64,000 bases of DNA from contig JACMZG010001911.1 in the NCBI GenBank assembly GCA_018340805.1, forward strand, positions 30,652,009 through 30,716,008, given 5' to 3'. Shown here piece after piece: positions 1 through 12,889 of the stretch. The stretch comes from Microvelia longipes (lineage: Eukaryota > Arthropoda > Insecta > Hemiptera > Veliidae). How positions within the stretch are numbered: the first letter of the stretch is position 1; each line of letters starts with the position of its first letter. Below the pieces are notes generated by a model. The model was not told the origin of the DNA. It made no database searches and was given only the letters and a program-made list of their open reading frames with translations. A program made the position numbers and the translations under genes.

Positions 1-1922
1 TATTCGATTGCTTTCTTATTCAAAAATAATATTTCTTCGAATATTGTTGGTGGGGTTTAAAATATCTTTGTGGCAAATTTGGTGTGAAATTAAAAGTTTT
101 TATTAGCTGTAAGTTCTTCTTTCACCTCTACGTGTTTTATAATGGAACATTTTTATCCTGATTGGGAAGAAAAGCATTTCTTAGAAGTATTTATGAAAAA
201 TATAAAAAGCGCTCACCCGATCACGGTATTGGAAAGAATTTATTACAAGGGAATTGAATAATAATAATAATATTTCACAATAATCAAGGTAACTATGTAA
301 AAACATATAGTTTTTACAAATTATTATGTGCAATAAATACAAATAACTTAGTTTAAAAAATCAAACAAGTCCTCTTGAGTTAAAATAATAATTAATGCAA
401 CTTGCCTTGATAAAATAAAATACATAAAGCGACTTTTATATTTTGATAAATCAGTATTAGAGGCGTAATAAAGGGTTACTAGATCTTCTCCTCATAGCCT
501 GAACAGTGAACAATAATAGCTGGTGTAGAGTTGTATCATTCAGTTCATACAGAGAATAGAAAAAGTTTTGACTAGTTAAAGTAGGGCTGAGATATTTTAG
601 TCTAAGATCTCTAAGACTATTAGACTGTAAGGCGAAGTGTTCGAGAGAGGACATGGTTCACAACTATTAAAGGTATAGCTAGTATAGTTTGACTATGTTT
701 GTGTTGGCAAGTCTTATTTGCGAGGCTATACGCAACTTATGAATACTAGTCCTGCTTTGCAAATATGACACGCCTTCAGAACAATACAATGTAATATTCC
801 TATAGACGTATAGACAGTTGAGTAACTAGAATTCATAACCCTCTTCACGTCTAGTGAAAACATATGGTTTTCGGAAGTAAAAAGAAGGCTTTTCATATTA
901 GATTTAAATGAACCTGAATCTGTATTTATGACGTCAGACCAACCTATGATACTTAATAAATCTTTAAACTGGGAAACCCAGTTAAGGCTCTTTCTTTTTT
1001 ATCTGCAATGATTAAAGCTATTAAGCAAAGTTGGATAGTCGACTGACTTATTGGTTAATAAGCCATTTTATCGGGCCCTTCTTATCAGGCTTATCATGAT
1101 ATGTAATAGTAATAAAAATAGGGCTGGAAGAAAAGTCAGGCAAATAAACCTTGTTCTTTTTGCCAGCCCCGTTACGTTTTGTAACCACATTCATGCTATA
1201 TCTACATACATTTGTAAGCAACGTATAAATATTTACTCCCTGTTACTTAAGTTTCTCCGCTTTAATTTTTTTCTGCAATTCACTTTATATTATTTTATTT
1301 AAACCAAATTTTTAGAATAAATCTGTTTTTTTTTAATTTTTGAAGCTAGATTTAAAATTCAGAATTCAGAAGTTTTTAATCAGTATTAATGAATAATAAA
1401 TACCTTACTGACTTACACGCGTTATAACTAATTATTTTTCAGATTTTATCTTTCACTCCCTCTATTATTTATTTTTTCTCTTTTTCTACCCCTTTCTTTT
1501 TGCTTCACTCCCTTATTTATTTCATTTTTAATTGGTGGGTAAAACTTGTTTGACCGGAGCAAGGATAATTAATTATTCTTTTATTTTTTTCGGGTAAAGA
1601 AAAATTATTTTTTAAAGCCCAAACATTAAGTTCCGTTTATAAAATATTATATTGTGATCATTACTCTACTAATGTTTGTTTAAAAAAATTAATTAAAGAT
1701 AAATTATAAAAGAGAAAATAAATTTCTTTTTAATGTTGTTTACGTTATTTAAAAGTTTGCTAGGCTTTATTTTGTTGTCTCACTGCAAGCAATTTAGCCC
1801 GAATACTATTTCTGCTTATGCAACTTCAGAGCAATTTAATGCGAATTGACGGTATTTTTTATAAACGGCAGACGTATGTGGGACTTAACATGACGAATTA
1901 TACACACACACATTCATATATA

Positions 1923-1977
<55 letters not shown>

Positions 1978-3822
1978 ATTGTTTTGATAGTTAAACTCTT
2001 AGCTAAACCAAACCAAGCAAACACAAAAAAATAAATAACAAAACAACATAGTTACACTTAAATGAGTATACACGCTTGTTGTTAGGTTTTTTTTGTTCTT
2101 TGATATTCTAAATTTTTATTTTGGATGAGTTTGTGTATTTTCAATGTCCGCAACTAATTTCACTTGTTTATTGTTAGAAGGAATTTGAATCTTTGTAAAT
2201 GACACTGTAAACTGAAAACGAGACAAGATGCTACACCAGATGTTGTTTTTGTTTTATTTTCTGCCGTCACATCTAAAGTAGATGTTTATTTTTGTTGGAT
2301 TCGTAAATAGTTCATAGATATGGCAGGAAGGTTACGGAACAGTCGTATCTTTACTTGGAAGTCATTTGGTTGTCAATTGGCTAAAACTAGGCTATGTACT
2401 TGTTAACCTTGAGACGATTTAATTTTTGTAGAGATTTGTTTTGATGTATCTGAATTTGGGGTCTAATGTTAAAGGTTACCCCATAAGAGATATTTACTCT
2501 TACAACTAGTCCAACTGAAACTCTATTGTTTTAGTGAATAATGAACACTTTCATTATTCTCCCAGATATGAAGTATCATCCTCCCAATTTTATTTTTATA
2601 TGTAATATTTTGCAGTGTTATACTAATAATTTGATAGTGCATTTACTTAAAATGTTATACTTTCTTGAAGTTGGACGACTAAAATGAAATACAACTAGTT
2701 TGGCTAAATCCTGTTTTTGACATTTTTTGCTAAATAACTAATTTTACCGAAGAATTTGTTTCTAACTCTGCTTAACTTAACTCTAAATTTGTTATTTTTT
2801 CATTAAATCCCTTATCATCTTCAGTGGTTTTTATAAAATTCATTCATAGCTCAGAGAATCATAAAACTGTTATTATTGCGTGTAATTGTTTAATTTTATT
2901 TAACGGCACAATAAACTTTTTATTCGGTTGTTGTGAAAAATGTATGCTACGTGACAAGATTTGTATCATAGATGTTACGGAAATATATGAAATCCTTGGA
3001 TTAGCTGTACCAGGGGAAATAACAGCGTATAAAAACAATGCTTTCCTTCCTTGTAAAAGGATAAAAGCAAAACTTGACAATCATTTCCTTCTGGGATTGT
3101 TTAATTCTTCTGGATTTTTTTTATTGATCTGGGATTGTTTATGTTCTGGGATTGTTTAATTGTTCATCTTGAAATTTTATTGTTACGAATTTCGTATAAC
3201 TGCTGTTTCCACTGGTTATACTAAACTATGGCCATCTTGCTTAAATTGTCTCTTCGCAGTATTTTTTTCAATAATTAAAAGCTGAGTTTATACTAAGTTT
3301 TTAAAATTTTGGAGTGCATTTCACTTAGAAAATCGCTAAAACAAGCGCGTATTTCAAGAAGCATTCTCTCGGGCCGTACTCTAGGTCTTCTGTTTATTTA
3401 TCATGTTTGTTTGTAGATATTTGATAGGTTACTGAGGTCGTATTAATTACCCAAAAGCACATTTTTCTCGACGAATAATTGTAGCCCTTAATTTTTCCGA
3501 CAAGAAACTAGGTAACTGACTCTTACATTTGACAGATCCCGGATGAAATGTACCTGGATAATAGTGCAAAAATCCTTTTGTGTGGTTCCCGCATACTAGG
3601 TTGATTGTGTAAACCTTAATAGGCCTTGGACTCTCTAGATTTACTTAAAAGTCAATTAGTGCAATTCAAGTTTAGTAATAATTTGTTCTTACAGTGAGCT
3701 TAAATAATCACTTCGGGTTTGTTCCCGCATACAAGGTGTTATAGGTCGGTTATTTTATGTTATCATTCGACAACTAGGATTGGTGCACAATAAGTTTAAT
3801 ATAGATATGTATTACAGGTGTC
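1..3822. other. AT-rich spacer, no gene recognised
   Basis: No recognisable coding region, RNA gene or named repeat apart from an (AT)n tract near 1915. The open frames here are short, AT-driven and match no family I know, including a 111-codon frame at 2824-3159 that overlaps a short imperfect repeat of a GGGATTGTTTA motif. Two stretches near 3580 and 3715 carry a TTCCCGCATAC motif that recurs in the adjacent SINE area. Confidence 0.5.
1915..1979. repeat. (AT)n microsatellite
   Basis: An almost pure TA run with one or two phase slips, preceded by a short CA-rich stretch. Confidence 0.9.
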
Positions 3823-4050
3823 TGCCTCCGTGGCCGAGATCTTAAAGGCGTTCGATTTCGGCACCGAAGGTCCGGGTTCGCAGCCCAGCTATGCTCTAAG
3901 GTTTATGAATAGTATTTGTATTAAAAAGATTTCGCCAACTTTAATTAATTCTTAGAGTGTAGTAGATGCAACCCACCTGAGGTGGTTCCCGCAGGGTGGA
4001 TACCCTGATGGGCCAAAAGGCCCTAAAACGGGCATTATATATTATATTAC
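3823..4050 (+). mobile_element. tRNA-derived SINE
   Basis: The head reads like a tRNA promoter: a box A-like TGGCCGAGATCTTAAAGGCG, and about 45 bases on a box B-like GGGTTCGCAGCCC. The anticodon-arm region does not close into a usable tRNA: there is no proper variable arm, and the acceptor ends do not pair. I therefore read it as a SINE head derived from a tRNA with a leucine/serine-like D arm, not a working tRNA gene. Downstream is a tRNA-unrelated body with a GGGCC/GGCCC stem, ending in an AT-rich tail near 4050. Boundaries are approximate. Confidence 0.6.
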
Positions 4051-5504
4051 TGGTACAAATAAACTTCACATGAGTTCGCTAAAGAGTAGAGAAATATAGG
4101 AAGGGTACATTTTATCCGGTGGTACCATATTGGACACCCTCGTTTTCATTACTTTTAATTCTTTAAAGGAGATTTATAATTAGAGGCTGGGTTAAATGTA
4201 AAATTATACAGACTGTGAGCTATACTTTCAATTCAAGAATAAAACCAATAAATATTAACGAATTTCCTCGTTAAAAAATTTAAATGCCTGTCTGTATATC
4301 TCTACTTTCTTATTATGTTTTTTTTTTCTTTGTAAGATAGTATAAATTAACTAAGACCAATTAAAGTTTGAGAGTTACGAGTTGTCAAAGTCAATAAATT
4401 AAAATGTTTAATCTTTTAATATTGTAAATTTAATATGGAATAATAAAATATATCAAAATAAAACACAGCGGATCTATCTGTCGTCTGTTGGGGTACAATT
4501 GTTAAATTTCAACTCTTTTGGTCTTATTTTATTTTCACAATTTTCTTATTTAATTTTCTACCATAAGGTGTTGTATCAGATATATATGCATACAAACCGA
4601 GAGATTTGTCAGTTTTTATGTAGCCTTAACACCCTGACAGACAAAATCTAAAGTCTAAACTACTTAAAACGGCAAACAAATGCCTAAAAGGAATCATTCT
4701 TGTTATATCTGGTCTCTTATTTTTAAGTTGAACACAATAATTATCCGATATACCTATAATAGTAGGTAGAAGAAATGAAACGTGCAAATAAAACTGAATG
4801 TGTGATAAGTTTTTATAAATTATTTAATTATTTATCGTTTCAATTTTTAACATATACTGAAGCACTCTATGTTAAGCCGTGACGTGATGAGGTCACAAAC
4901 AGAACACTCTGCATTTACGACCCATTGTTTTACAACCTGCTGTGTTTATACCTCTTAGAATGAGTTATGTACCGCGGCATAGCTCACAGTTCACCCTAAA
5001 GCACTACTTTTACCTTTAGTGATATATACTATACTAGTCTACCTAGAAAGTCTTTTATAAATGACGATGTAAAGCCCTTTTTTGTTTTTAACCTTACAAA
5101 TATTTATTTTAGTGTACTTTTAACGTTATCTGTCATCATGTTTTGAAAATTTAGGTGCTACATTTTAAGAGGATTTTCATTTTACTTTATACTGTTTTGA
5201 TGTAAATAGGAAATGTATCATTTAATCCAACGGAGTGTATGAGTTATCTTTTACGGTTAAAATTTAACATTACTTTTAATTTAACTTCTTTTCAGATCTT
5301 TAGACTGTTTCTATAAGACATTCTAATGTCAAAATGTAGTTTGTAGAAGGAAAAACTCGCAAAGCTTAGAAATAATTTTTCACAGTTGCAAACTTTTCGA
5401 CATCATGGAAATTCTTTGTAGAGGCAGGCCTCTATCTAATTTTAACGTCGAATCATTATTTATTTTTTGTTGATGATTATCTGATTATGGAAACAGAATG
5501 AGGC
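4051..5504. other. AT-rich spacer, nothing recognised
   Basis: No coding region, RNA gene or repeat that I can place. Composition is like the rest of the spacer DNA. Confidence 0.5.
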
Positions 5505-5745
5505 ATGGAATTGAAGATTTAGGTCTTCTGGTTATGTCAGCGTCCGTGTCAATGTAGATGTTGAACCAAACGTTTCACATCTAGTGAGATACTTCTTCAG
5601 GAATGAAAGACATCATATATGAGTTCAAAATGACTTTGTAGTGAACTCATCAATGATGTGTTACAACCCTGATGATGCCTCGCCCAGTGGAAGCGAAACG
5701 TTGGCTTCATCATCTACATTGAAGTGGTCACCACCAAAAAACTTC
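5505..5745. repeat. Foldback repeat with hammerhead-like motifs in both arms
   Basis: The left arm (about 5540-5626, read in reverse) and right arm (about 5642-5733) are imperfect inverted copies. Each contains CTGANGA, then a short stem-loop, then GAAACGTT, then CTACATTGA. The two copies differ most inside the stem-loop. An inner pair of complementary stretches (CATCATATATGAGTTC against GAACTCATCAATGATG) closes the centre. The arrangement matches two other foldbacks in the window, at 22005 and 27863. Confidence 0.65.
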
Positions 5746-5819
5746 AATCTTCAGACAATAACCGTGGAAATCTACGTAGACATGGAGTATTCTGGCGGAT
5801 AATTTACTATAACATTTCT

Positions 5820-6010
5820 TTATTTATGCGTGTTTTCGTGCCTAACAATCCTTTTCTTGCTTATGGCTCCGGTTTATGCTTTATCATTTGGGCAGTCACT
5901 CAATTATCAAGCACTACTTGTGAATAATTTTTTTGTATTTTTTAAAGGAAATGCGCATAATTATTCGGTTTGTTATACTCAACAATGCCTCTAAAATTAG
6001 CAGTACATAA
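5820..6010 (-). repeat. Dispersed repeat family E, fragment
   Basis: The reverse strand matches the stretch at about 44810-44940: it shares GTTATGCGCATTTCCTTT, the AAAGCATAAACCGGA motif and TCTAATTTTAGAGGCAT. No coding content is seen. The element class is unknown. Confidence 0.55.
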
Positions 6011-6969
6011 TTTGCACAAGTTTATTAATCGTTTATTTTTAAAGATTTAGCACATTTCCGTAAAATGAAGATTGTTTTGTTTTCCTGTTCAGTGCATCTT
6101 TATCACCTAACTTTAAATTCATGACCATGCATCTTTGTCCTCTCCACTTTTTTATCTATGAAAGCAGAAAGAAACTTTATATGTATTCTTTTCTATAAGA
6201 AGTTTATTTGCCAAAATAAACTTCGTTTATTTTTTTATCGCAAATAACGTTTATTTTCCATCCGATTTCACGCGGATTTACAGCTTGGTCTGGACACACT
6301 TGTGTGTACAAAGTATACCTGTTGTACTTGAAAATTTGCAATATTTTCATTATATATTGTAAACAATAGTTTGTGTTTTTTTTTGTTAATTTACTCGTTT
6401 ATAATTTTTGTCTAAATTATCATTACTTTTTGTTTCTTACATTTTATAATTTTTACTTTTGTTTTCTTTTTAACCATAATTTTTGTGGGTAATTGCCTGT
6501 AAATAAATAAATAAATATATTATATTTCTGTTGTAAGAATTTTTTTTTTTTTTACACATGAATTTCAAAAACTTCTTATAAAACAAATAGCATAAATATT
6601 TTATTATTTATTCTGTTCACGTTTGTAATTTGTATGATTTATCGTATGTTTCTATTATTGTTCACAAGTAAAAATATTGGAATAAGGTAGTCCTACTTTA
6701 ACGTGAACAGCCTGTTAGCATTCAACAGACAGTTCCAATCTGTTTGTTTTGAATATATTCATACAATTTTTATTACAACTTATTTTTGTTTAAAAAGTTT
6801 TGCTATTACGATATACGTGTGCAATGCATACGTGACCTCTTCATCATAAAAATGCCTTTAAACTACAAATGCAATATTTTTTTTATTATAGTTATAAAAT
6901 ATGGTTAAAATTTACTTTAAGTTTATAAAAATTTGCAATTTTAACTTTTCTTCTCCTACTACTGTAGTT
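6011..6969. other. AT-rich spacer
   Basis: Nothing recognised beyond short poly-T and ATTT runs. Confidence 0.5.
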
Positions 6970-8335
6970 TCAAAGAAAAGCATTATGTTCACCTTATAAA
7001 GCAGAAACCGAGGTTGCATCAAAATTATCCGTTTCAGGCATCTTCATGTCGTTCTGAGTGGTTTTCATTATACTGTCTGTCTGTATGTGTGTGTCTGTCT
7101 GTCACTCATAACTCCCACTGTGTTTAGGTTTGAGAGCTGAAAATTGGCACAAAATGCAGACCTTAAGTCTAGTTGTGCTGCCAGGAACATTATATTTTTC
7201 AGACTACAATTACCTATTTTTCTGTGTCATCAAAAATTTTTAAAAAAATCAAAAATTTGACCGATCAAGTTGAAATTTAAATCAAACGTTGATCTATAGA
7301 TGATCAAGCGACAAAAAAATTCTATGTTGATGTTCTTCGCCATTTTGAAAGTATTGAATTCAATCAAACTTTAACGGCCTGTAACTTACCATTTTTTTTA
7401 AATTTTTTTCGACGATCAATATATTTTCAGATGTAAAAACTAATGACAAAAATAAATAAGTATTGGAAATTCTATGACTATAAATCTTTTAGTTTGTAAG
7501 TTATTGACGAACATATATATTTATTGGTGCGACATATAAAATTATATGAAAAAGTCTGTTTACATCTGTCAAAATCACGATTTTTTACCGCATACAATTT
7601 TAATTAACTAATCATATGGCTAGCTGATCGAATTTATAAGGTGATTTTATTAGAGGGTTTTATGAATGAAATCAATAGCTTATAGTCTGCAATTGATGTC
7701 ATTATAGGAATAAATAGTAAATGTTGACCGCCTATACCGATTCCTGCAATGACGTCACATGTCATTCATAAAAAAAGTCAGGTAATAACCTCCGAATGCA
7801 TTTGGTTTGTTTACATTGAGTTCAATTCCCTTATAAATTTATAACATATTAATCATATGGTACATTAATAAAATATAGTGCTAATATTATAATAAAAAAC
7901 TAAAAAAATAACTAGGAAGCCTAATATGGTCTCAGGTCTTTATTGTCTTTATTCATGATTCGTGAATATAATATAAAAGTATTACCAGTATTATTTGTTG
8001 AATATCTATGTCGTATTACATTATAAGCTATAATTAACCTAACACTAGAACACCCAAGATATCTTGATAAATTTATATACATTTTTAGATGCAGATATAT
8101 TTAATAATTCTGAAAGTTCTAGGATGTATTTTCTTTTAATAATTCTGAATTCGATCGTAACGACACCAAAGTAGTACCACCCTACGCTTTGGATACACAT
8201 TAAACTCTGAGGACGAGCGAAGCGAAGCGAGACCAAATACTAACTTAGCCTTGGATAATCTCGACGTTCTGAGAATAAGCGAAGCGGGTTCGAAGTTGTA
8301 AAGAATAATACCGAGATACCCTGTACCCATTTCAT
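6970..8335 (+). repeat. Dispersed repeat family A, longest copy
   Basis: It starts with the family's AAATTATCCGTTTCAGGC motif and TGTCTGTATGTGTGTGTCTG near 7030-7110. It continues through the ATGACGTCA-type and 'GATCAATATAT...CATTTTGAAA' regions, and ends near 8335 with GCGAAGCGAAGCGAG, GCGAAGCGGG and a CCCTGTACCC motif. Other copies are about 620-770 bp, so this one probably contains inserted DNA between about 7250 and 8030. No protein-coding frame is conserved between copies, so I treat it as a non-autonomous element of unknown class. Confidence 0.6.
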
Positions 8336-8479
8336 TCTTTGTTTATGATAATTTAAAAAAGTTATTTCTATACTTTATTTATTAATACAAAGTATTATTT
8401 CTTCTCTTTCTACGGTAAGGTGGAAATATTTTATTAGCCATCGAGTTATACCTACTTTCTGCATAAAATATCTTCGTTT

Positions 8480-8660
8480 CAGTTACTACAGAACACTTGA
8501 AAAATGTTTCCGTATACTGTGTCACATAAAGCATAAACCGAAAAATCGGACAAGATTGTTGTGTAAGAAAGCCAGCATAAAAATAAATTCGCCCGGTATG
8601 TAGACCTCCGCGTCAAAAATATTTATAAGCTGTGGTTAATTACATTTTATTTACAGGTTT
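8480..8660 (+). repeat. Dispersed repeat family E, fragment
   Basis: It shares AAAGCATAAACCG, AAATTCGCCCGGTATG and ACCTCCGCGTCAAAAAT with the family E copies at 44900-45150 and 11510-11960. Confidence 0.5.
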
Positions 8661-9071
8661 TGTTCATTTGTATAGTTTTCTTGTTTTATCTTTTTCCTTG
8701 TAACGGAAAAATCAAACAACCGTTTTCTTTTCTACGTACAAGCAGACGTCTGACATGAAAGATAAATCCATCACAGCCCTCTTAACTTGTTATTTATTAA
8801 CTTCTCCTCACCGCAACTAAGATGAAGTAGTCTAGTCTGAGCTGCACTTGACAACAATAAATATTTACTTGAGAATTTCTCAAGCTTTGTTTTATCGATC
8901 TAAAATATCCATGAAATTGCAAGGGGAAGGATCTTAAATCTAAACTTTTAAATTTTTTTTGTTTAATTTAAATTTTTGAAAATTTGTGCAGGTTCGAATG
9001 TACCAATATTTGTTGGTAATTTCTACTCAAATGTGATGTTTTAGCGAGCGGAGGTGGGTTTTTAGTTAATG

Positions 9072-9228
9072 TGGGCTTGTTGCTAAGCAAGAAATACTTA
9101 TCTATTTTTATTTGTTTTTACTTTATATTTGAATTTGTCATATTTGTGACAGTTATTACATTGACGTTTAAAGGAAATTGGTTTTTAATAATTAGTTAAG
9201 AAAAGAGAAAAAAGCACGCTTCCAAAGC
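9072..9228 (+). repeat. BEL/Pao terminal repeat remnant, copy 1
   Basis: This 157-base stretch is repeated almost exactly at 10055-10219; the second copy has one short ATATATTTTT insertion and one A fewer near the end. Both begin TGTTGCTAAGCAAG and end CCAAAGCA, that is TG...CA, as LTRs do. Copy 2 lies just past the BEL/Pao pol 3' end and a purine-rich CGGCGGTAG, the usual position of a BEL 3' LTR. At 157 bases it is short for this group, so it may be only part of the original LTR. Confidence 0.55.
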
Positions 9229-9830
9229 ATGGTAGCAGAGCGTGGTTCCGTATACCTTTTCATTCCCCTCTGAGTTACTATGTACCCAGAGAGGTCCAAA
9301 ATAATCAATACCAGTACTTTGAAATGGCAAACTTTTGGTGACTCTAAACGCGGGTAAAGGTGGTGAATTTGGATAAGCAAAAGGCTGTCCTTTAAATTTT
9401 TTGCAAGCAATACAGGATTTTATAGTATTTTTACAGTGGCTCTACCTCGAGGAATCCAATATCTCCTTCTTACTTCAGCTAATGTTGAGTCAGTCCCTAA
9501 ATGATAAACTTTTATATGACAATTTAAAATGATTAATTTGGTAAAGTGGTTTTTGTTAGGTAATAACATAGGAAATATTTCATCTTTTCTAATTGAGAAT
9601 TTTCTAATCTACCTTTACACCTAAGAATATTATTTTCATCTAAATATAAGCCTAAATTCCTTTGTAATTCATCTGATTCTCCGTTGTTTATATCATTTAT
9701 AACGTCACCATAGTTTTCGGATTGAACCCACCGAACCCAACTATCTTCGGCTAATTTATAATCATTCGCTGTTATCGTATTAGTGTCAATCTTTCGTTTT
9801 AATTTATTTACGAATATTTGTGTTGGTCGA
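9229..9830 (-). pseudogene. BEL/Pao pol relic: RNase H end to integrase core
   Basis: Read on the minus strand this is the middle of a BEL/Pao polyprotein. From about 9820 down comes the region after RNase H (LAEDSWVRWVQ, then LYLDENNILRCKGRLENS). Next is the integrase zinc-binding segment (RRRYWIPRGRATVKIL, then SCIACKKF with its CxxC), then GIDYFGPLWV, which holds the first integrase catalytic Asp, and KVYGTTLCYH. The reading is spread over three frames, with breaks near 9537 and 9422. It stops at the 9072-9228 repeat before the second catalytic Asp. It is non-functional. The C-terminal end of the same pol lies next to it on the opposite strand. Confidence 0.8.
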
Positions 9831-9832
9831 AG

Positions 9833-9989
9833 ACAAAGACAACCGTCCCAGACAACACTGGAGAATCGGAAAAACACCGATGTAATAAAGAGTGAGGATG
9901 GAAACATAAGAACTGCATGGGTGCAGCAAGGAGAAGGAAAGAAGATAAAAAGGAGCGTTAATCAGCTATATCCTCTGGAGGTTAGCTAA
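9833..9989 (+). pseudogene. BEL/Pao pol relic: integrase C-terminus
   Basis: The plus strand encodes the signature C-terminus of BEL/Pao integrase: a RPRQHWRIGK stretch, then SEDGNIRTAWV, then KRSVNQLYPLEVS and a stop at 9987-9989. A frame change lies between the first two parts. The 3' LTR-like repeat begins 65 bases later. Because the rest of pol (9229-9830) is on the minus strand, an internal segment has been inverted, with loss of the sequence between core and C-terminus. Confidence 0.75.
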
Positions 9990-10054
9990 CCTAATCCATC
10001 GCATCTCACAGTGTCTTACCATCATCAGGGACGTTCAAATTCTATCATCGGCGG

Positions 10055-10219
10055 TAGTGTTGCTAAGCAAGAAATACTTATCTATTTTTATATATTTTTA
10101 TTTGTTTTTACTTTATATTTGAATTTGTCATATTTGTGACAGTTATTACATTGACGTTTAAAGGAAATTGGTTTTTAATAATTAGTTAAGAAAAGAGAAA
10201 AAGCACGCTTCCAAAGCAG
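10055..10219 (+). repeat. BEL/Pao terminal repeat remnant, copy 2
   Basis: Direct repeat of 9072-9228. It follows the purine-rich CGGCGGTAG that precedes many BEL 3' LTRs, which supports reading this copy as the 3' end of the relic. Confidence 0.55.
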
Positions 10220-10239
10220 GCTCATGCACTACATGAGTA

Positions 10240-10271
10240 TGTATTTACTCATGCAATGTATATGTGTATAT

Positions 10272-10345
<74 letters not shown>

Positions 10346-10480
10346 ATATGTATGTATATATAGGTGTGTATGTATGAGATCGAGATTTTTGTTGCTAGAC
10401 ATGATAACTTTCGAACACTTTATCTTATCGAAACAAATTTTGGTCTCTTGAAATCACAAACCTTTAAACAGATGTACCAC
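10240..10480 (+). repeat. Dispersed repeat family B with internal (AT)n
   Basis: An (AT)n tract at about 10260-10350 is followed by the family B right module (CGAGATTTTTGTTGCTAGAC, then AACTTTCGAACACTTT). The same module follows (AT)n at 46460 and, in reverse, precedes it at 57600. Confidence 0.55.
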
Positions 10481-10599
10481 TATGCTTGTAAAACACATTT
10501 AGGAAGTTAAAAATTTATAGTCAGCCTTAGCTTCGATTTTATCGACTGACAAATATAAAATAATGTAATAAATAAAGTTTTTTTCTAATAACTTTGAAG

Positions 10600-10735
10600 A
10601 TTCGCTTATATCGAGGTAGTATGCCATTTATATAAACTAGTAATATGACAAACTGGGTAACAACTATGTGGCTACTCACAGAGAAGCGAGAGGACCGCAA
10701 AGTGGCCTCGAACGCTGAGCTGACAAGAAGCTCTT
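10600..10735 (+). repeat. GC-hairpin module, degenerate copy
   Basis: It shares ATGCCATTTATATAAACTAG, AACAACTATGTGGC and GAGAAGCGAGAGGACCGCAA with the fuller modules at 37196 and 39796 and with the fragment at 56640-56760. The hairpin stems have decayed. Confidence 0.45.
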
Positions 10736-11259
10736 ACTTAGGTTTGCTATGGAAAAATATATTGTGTATAAGTATATATGTTAACAATTGCATTTTATGG
10801 TTAGTCAGAAACCATGATATTCATAAATCCCGATTATTTTTTTTCGATATTCGTGTGACCAATGTTATACTAGTTTTTAATAAGGTTTTGGTGTTATCTA
10901 CAATCTTTCCTGTTATTTAAGTAAAAGAGGAAATGTTATATGAACAAGTACTCGGTTGAAAATACGTCGCAAAACATAACCTAAAAGGTTTTGTATTTTA
11001 ACAAATTCCCTTTCAAAACCTCTAATGGGATGGGTGGAAAAGATGTATGTATTTTGAGACAACTCTTGTTAACACGCTATTTCCATGGATTTTACTATTT
11101 CTAAATCAAACTTGGAACAAAAATCAACTCCAGAGCCAGAATCCTATTGAAAACCTTATTTTACGGCTTCATGAACTTAACTTAACTCAAATGCAAGTTA
11201 CTATTTCTTTGACGGTAAAATGGACTAACCTGATGTTTTTGATAGCCCTGAGTCAAATG

Positions 11260-11960
11260 ATACCATTTCGAAGTTGATACGACCACTCTAATTTACCGAG
11301 TAACCAAAATCTAATAAAATTTAAAGTAGGGTGTTGTTGTCTATGTTTTTTTTGGGCTTTGAGTTAAATTATATTTGTCGATACGAGCACTCAAAAACAG
11401 ATGTTTGAACCCTGGTGCAGTCGATTTTTTTGACATTTCCTTTACGCTAATTAATATATTATTTTAAAATAATTATGAAGCAGATGCTTACGAACCGGGC
11501 GAATTCCCTTCAAAATTGTTTCCATGCTCAACAATTCATTTCTTTCAATTTTAGTTTCAACTTTATATCCTCAGCTGTATTCTGGCTATTTTTGACCCCA
11601 TTTTCTTGGAATTTTCATAAGAAATGTGCTGAAGTATTATATATTTTAGTTTAAACAAATATTTAATTTAATGTGCAAAATATTTTGCAGAACCGATTTT
11701 GAAAGAATGCGCATTGTTCTGTTCAACCTGTGGAATAAATAAGTATCCCATAGGTTGCGCATGAGCATGGGCTTCTTTAAAATATCCAAACTTTTTTGTT
11801 ATCAAGAAGCAATATTGTTATCAATGCTGGGTTGTGGAGCTTGAGCGGTATCGATAAATAAGGAAAGAAAGCAATGGCTTAGAGAGGAAGTGAGCATATC
11901 AAAAAGAAATTTCTTGGCTTCAGGACCTCCGCACCAGTATTTTAAATAATAGTGCTACTC
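11260..11960. repeat. Dispersed repeat family E, degenerate copy
   Basis: It contains GATACGACCACTCTAA, AGTAGGGTGTTGTT, CCGGGCGAATTCCCTTC and GACCTCCGCACCAGTATTTT, each matching landmarks of the copies at 44560-45150 and 8480-8660, in a partly rearranged order. Confidence 0.4.
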
Positions 11961-12889
11961 TGTTATTCCTTTTTACTCATATCAAATAATGTCAAAATTT
12001 GGTTGATATTATAGTTTTGCTATGAGGGAATATTAGTTTTTTGGCGTCACATTTACGCAAAGGATTACCATAATTTTTAATGTCTTGATTTTTATTGGTG
12101 TAGGTCTCTATTATGGACTTGAGATATTAGATGAATTTAAAGTATTGTTTTCTTAGGATATAATATCCAATAGAATTTAATCTTCCATACAATTAACAAA
12201 TTAGTCTGTTTCAATTTTACTAATTATCAATTTACTAAAATAAATACTGCTAAAGAAAATTTGTTGGCTGTAAAAAAAATTTACTGCTTAACACTCAAGT
12301 CTGAGTAACAACTGTTTTTCTTTATTTCATTTCCAAGATGTGGCAATTTCTTCCCTTTATTACAGAATTCTCTTTACTAAATGGCTTTAAACATTTTGTC
12401 GTGAAATAAAAATAAAGAAAACTATAACATATTTTACTGAAGGAAAAAGGCAAGTAAGGAGGTAATAAACACCAATAAATGTAATAAAACCAACCCAATA
12501 ACATAGTTTTATCTTCTTTCTATATCCCCTTTTTGCGTTTATTTAAATAGGAAAAAGTAATTGAATATCACCTTTATAATGATTATAAAATTTCAAATAT
12601 CCTCGCTATAAGATGTACGTAATATCAAATAACATTCTTCGTCGCTACGAATTTGCAGAAATGCATCTAGTGCAGAATGTTAATATAGCCTTAACGGTGA
12701 CAACTAGTTCCACACTAAAGACAAGCGTCTGTTCTAATATATTTTTAGGACAATCTACTCATGGATTTTTCTTATTTCACTCCCAAGTATTCTTATCTAC
12801 AGTTAAAAATTGTAGATTATTATTTAAAATTGTTGTATGATAATAGCATATTATGCTACTGGGCAACAAAATGGAAATAGGCAGACGAG
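11961..12889. other. AT-rich spacer
   Basis: No gene or repeat recognised. Confidence 0.45.

Noticed and set aside
2824..3159. 111-codon open frame as a host gene
   Set aside because: No recognisable domain; AT-driven composition; the antisense frame is also open; it includes a short imperfect DNA repeat.
3823..3900. Functional tRNA gene
   Set aside because: Box A and box B are good, but the acceptor ends do not pair, the anticodon arm and variable arm are wrong, and a SINE-like body follows.
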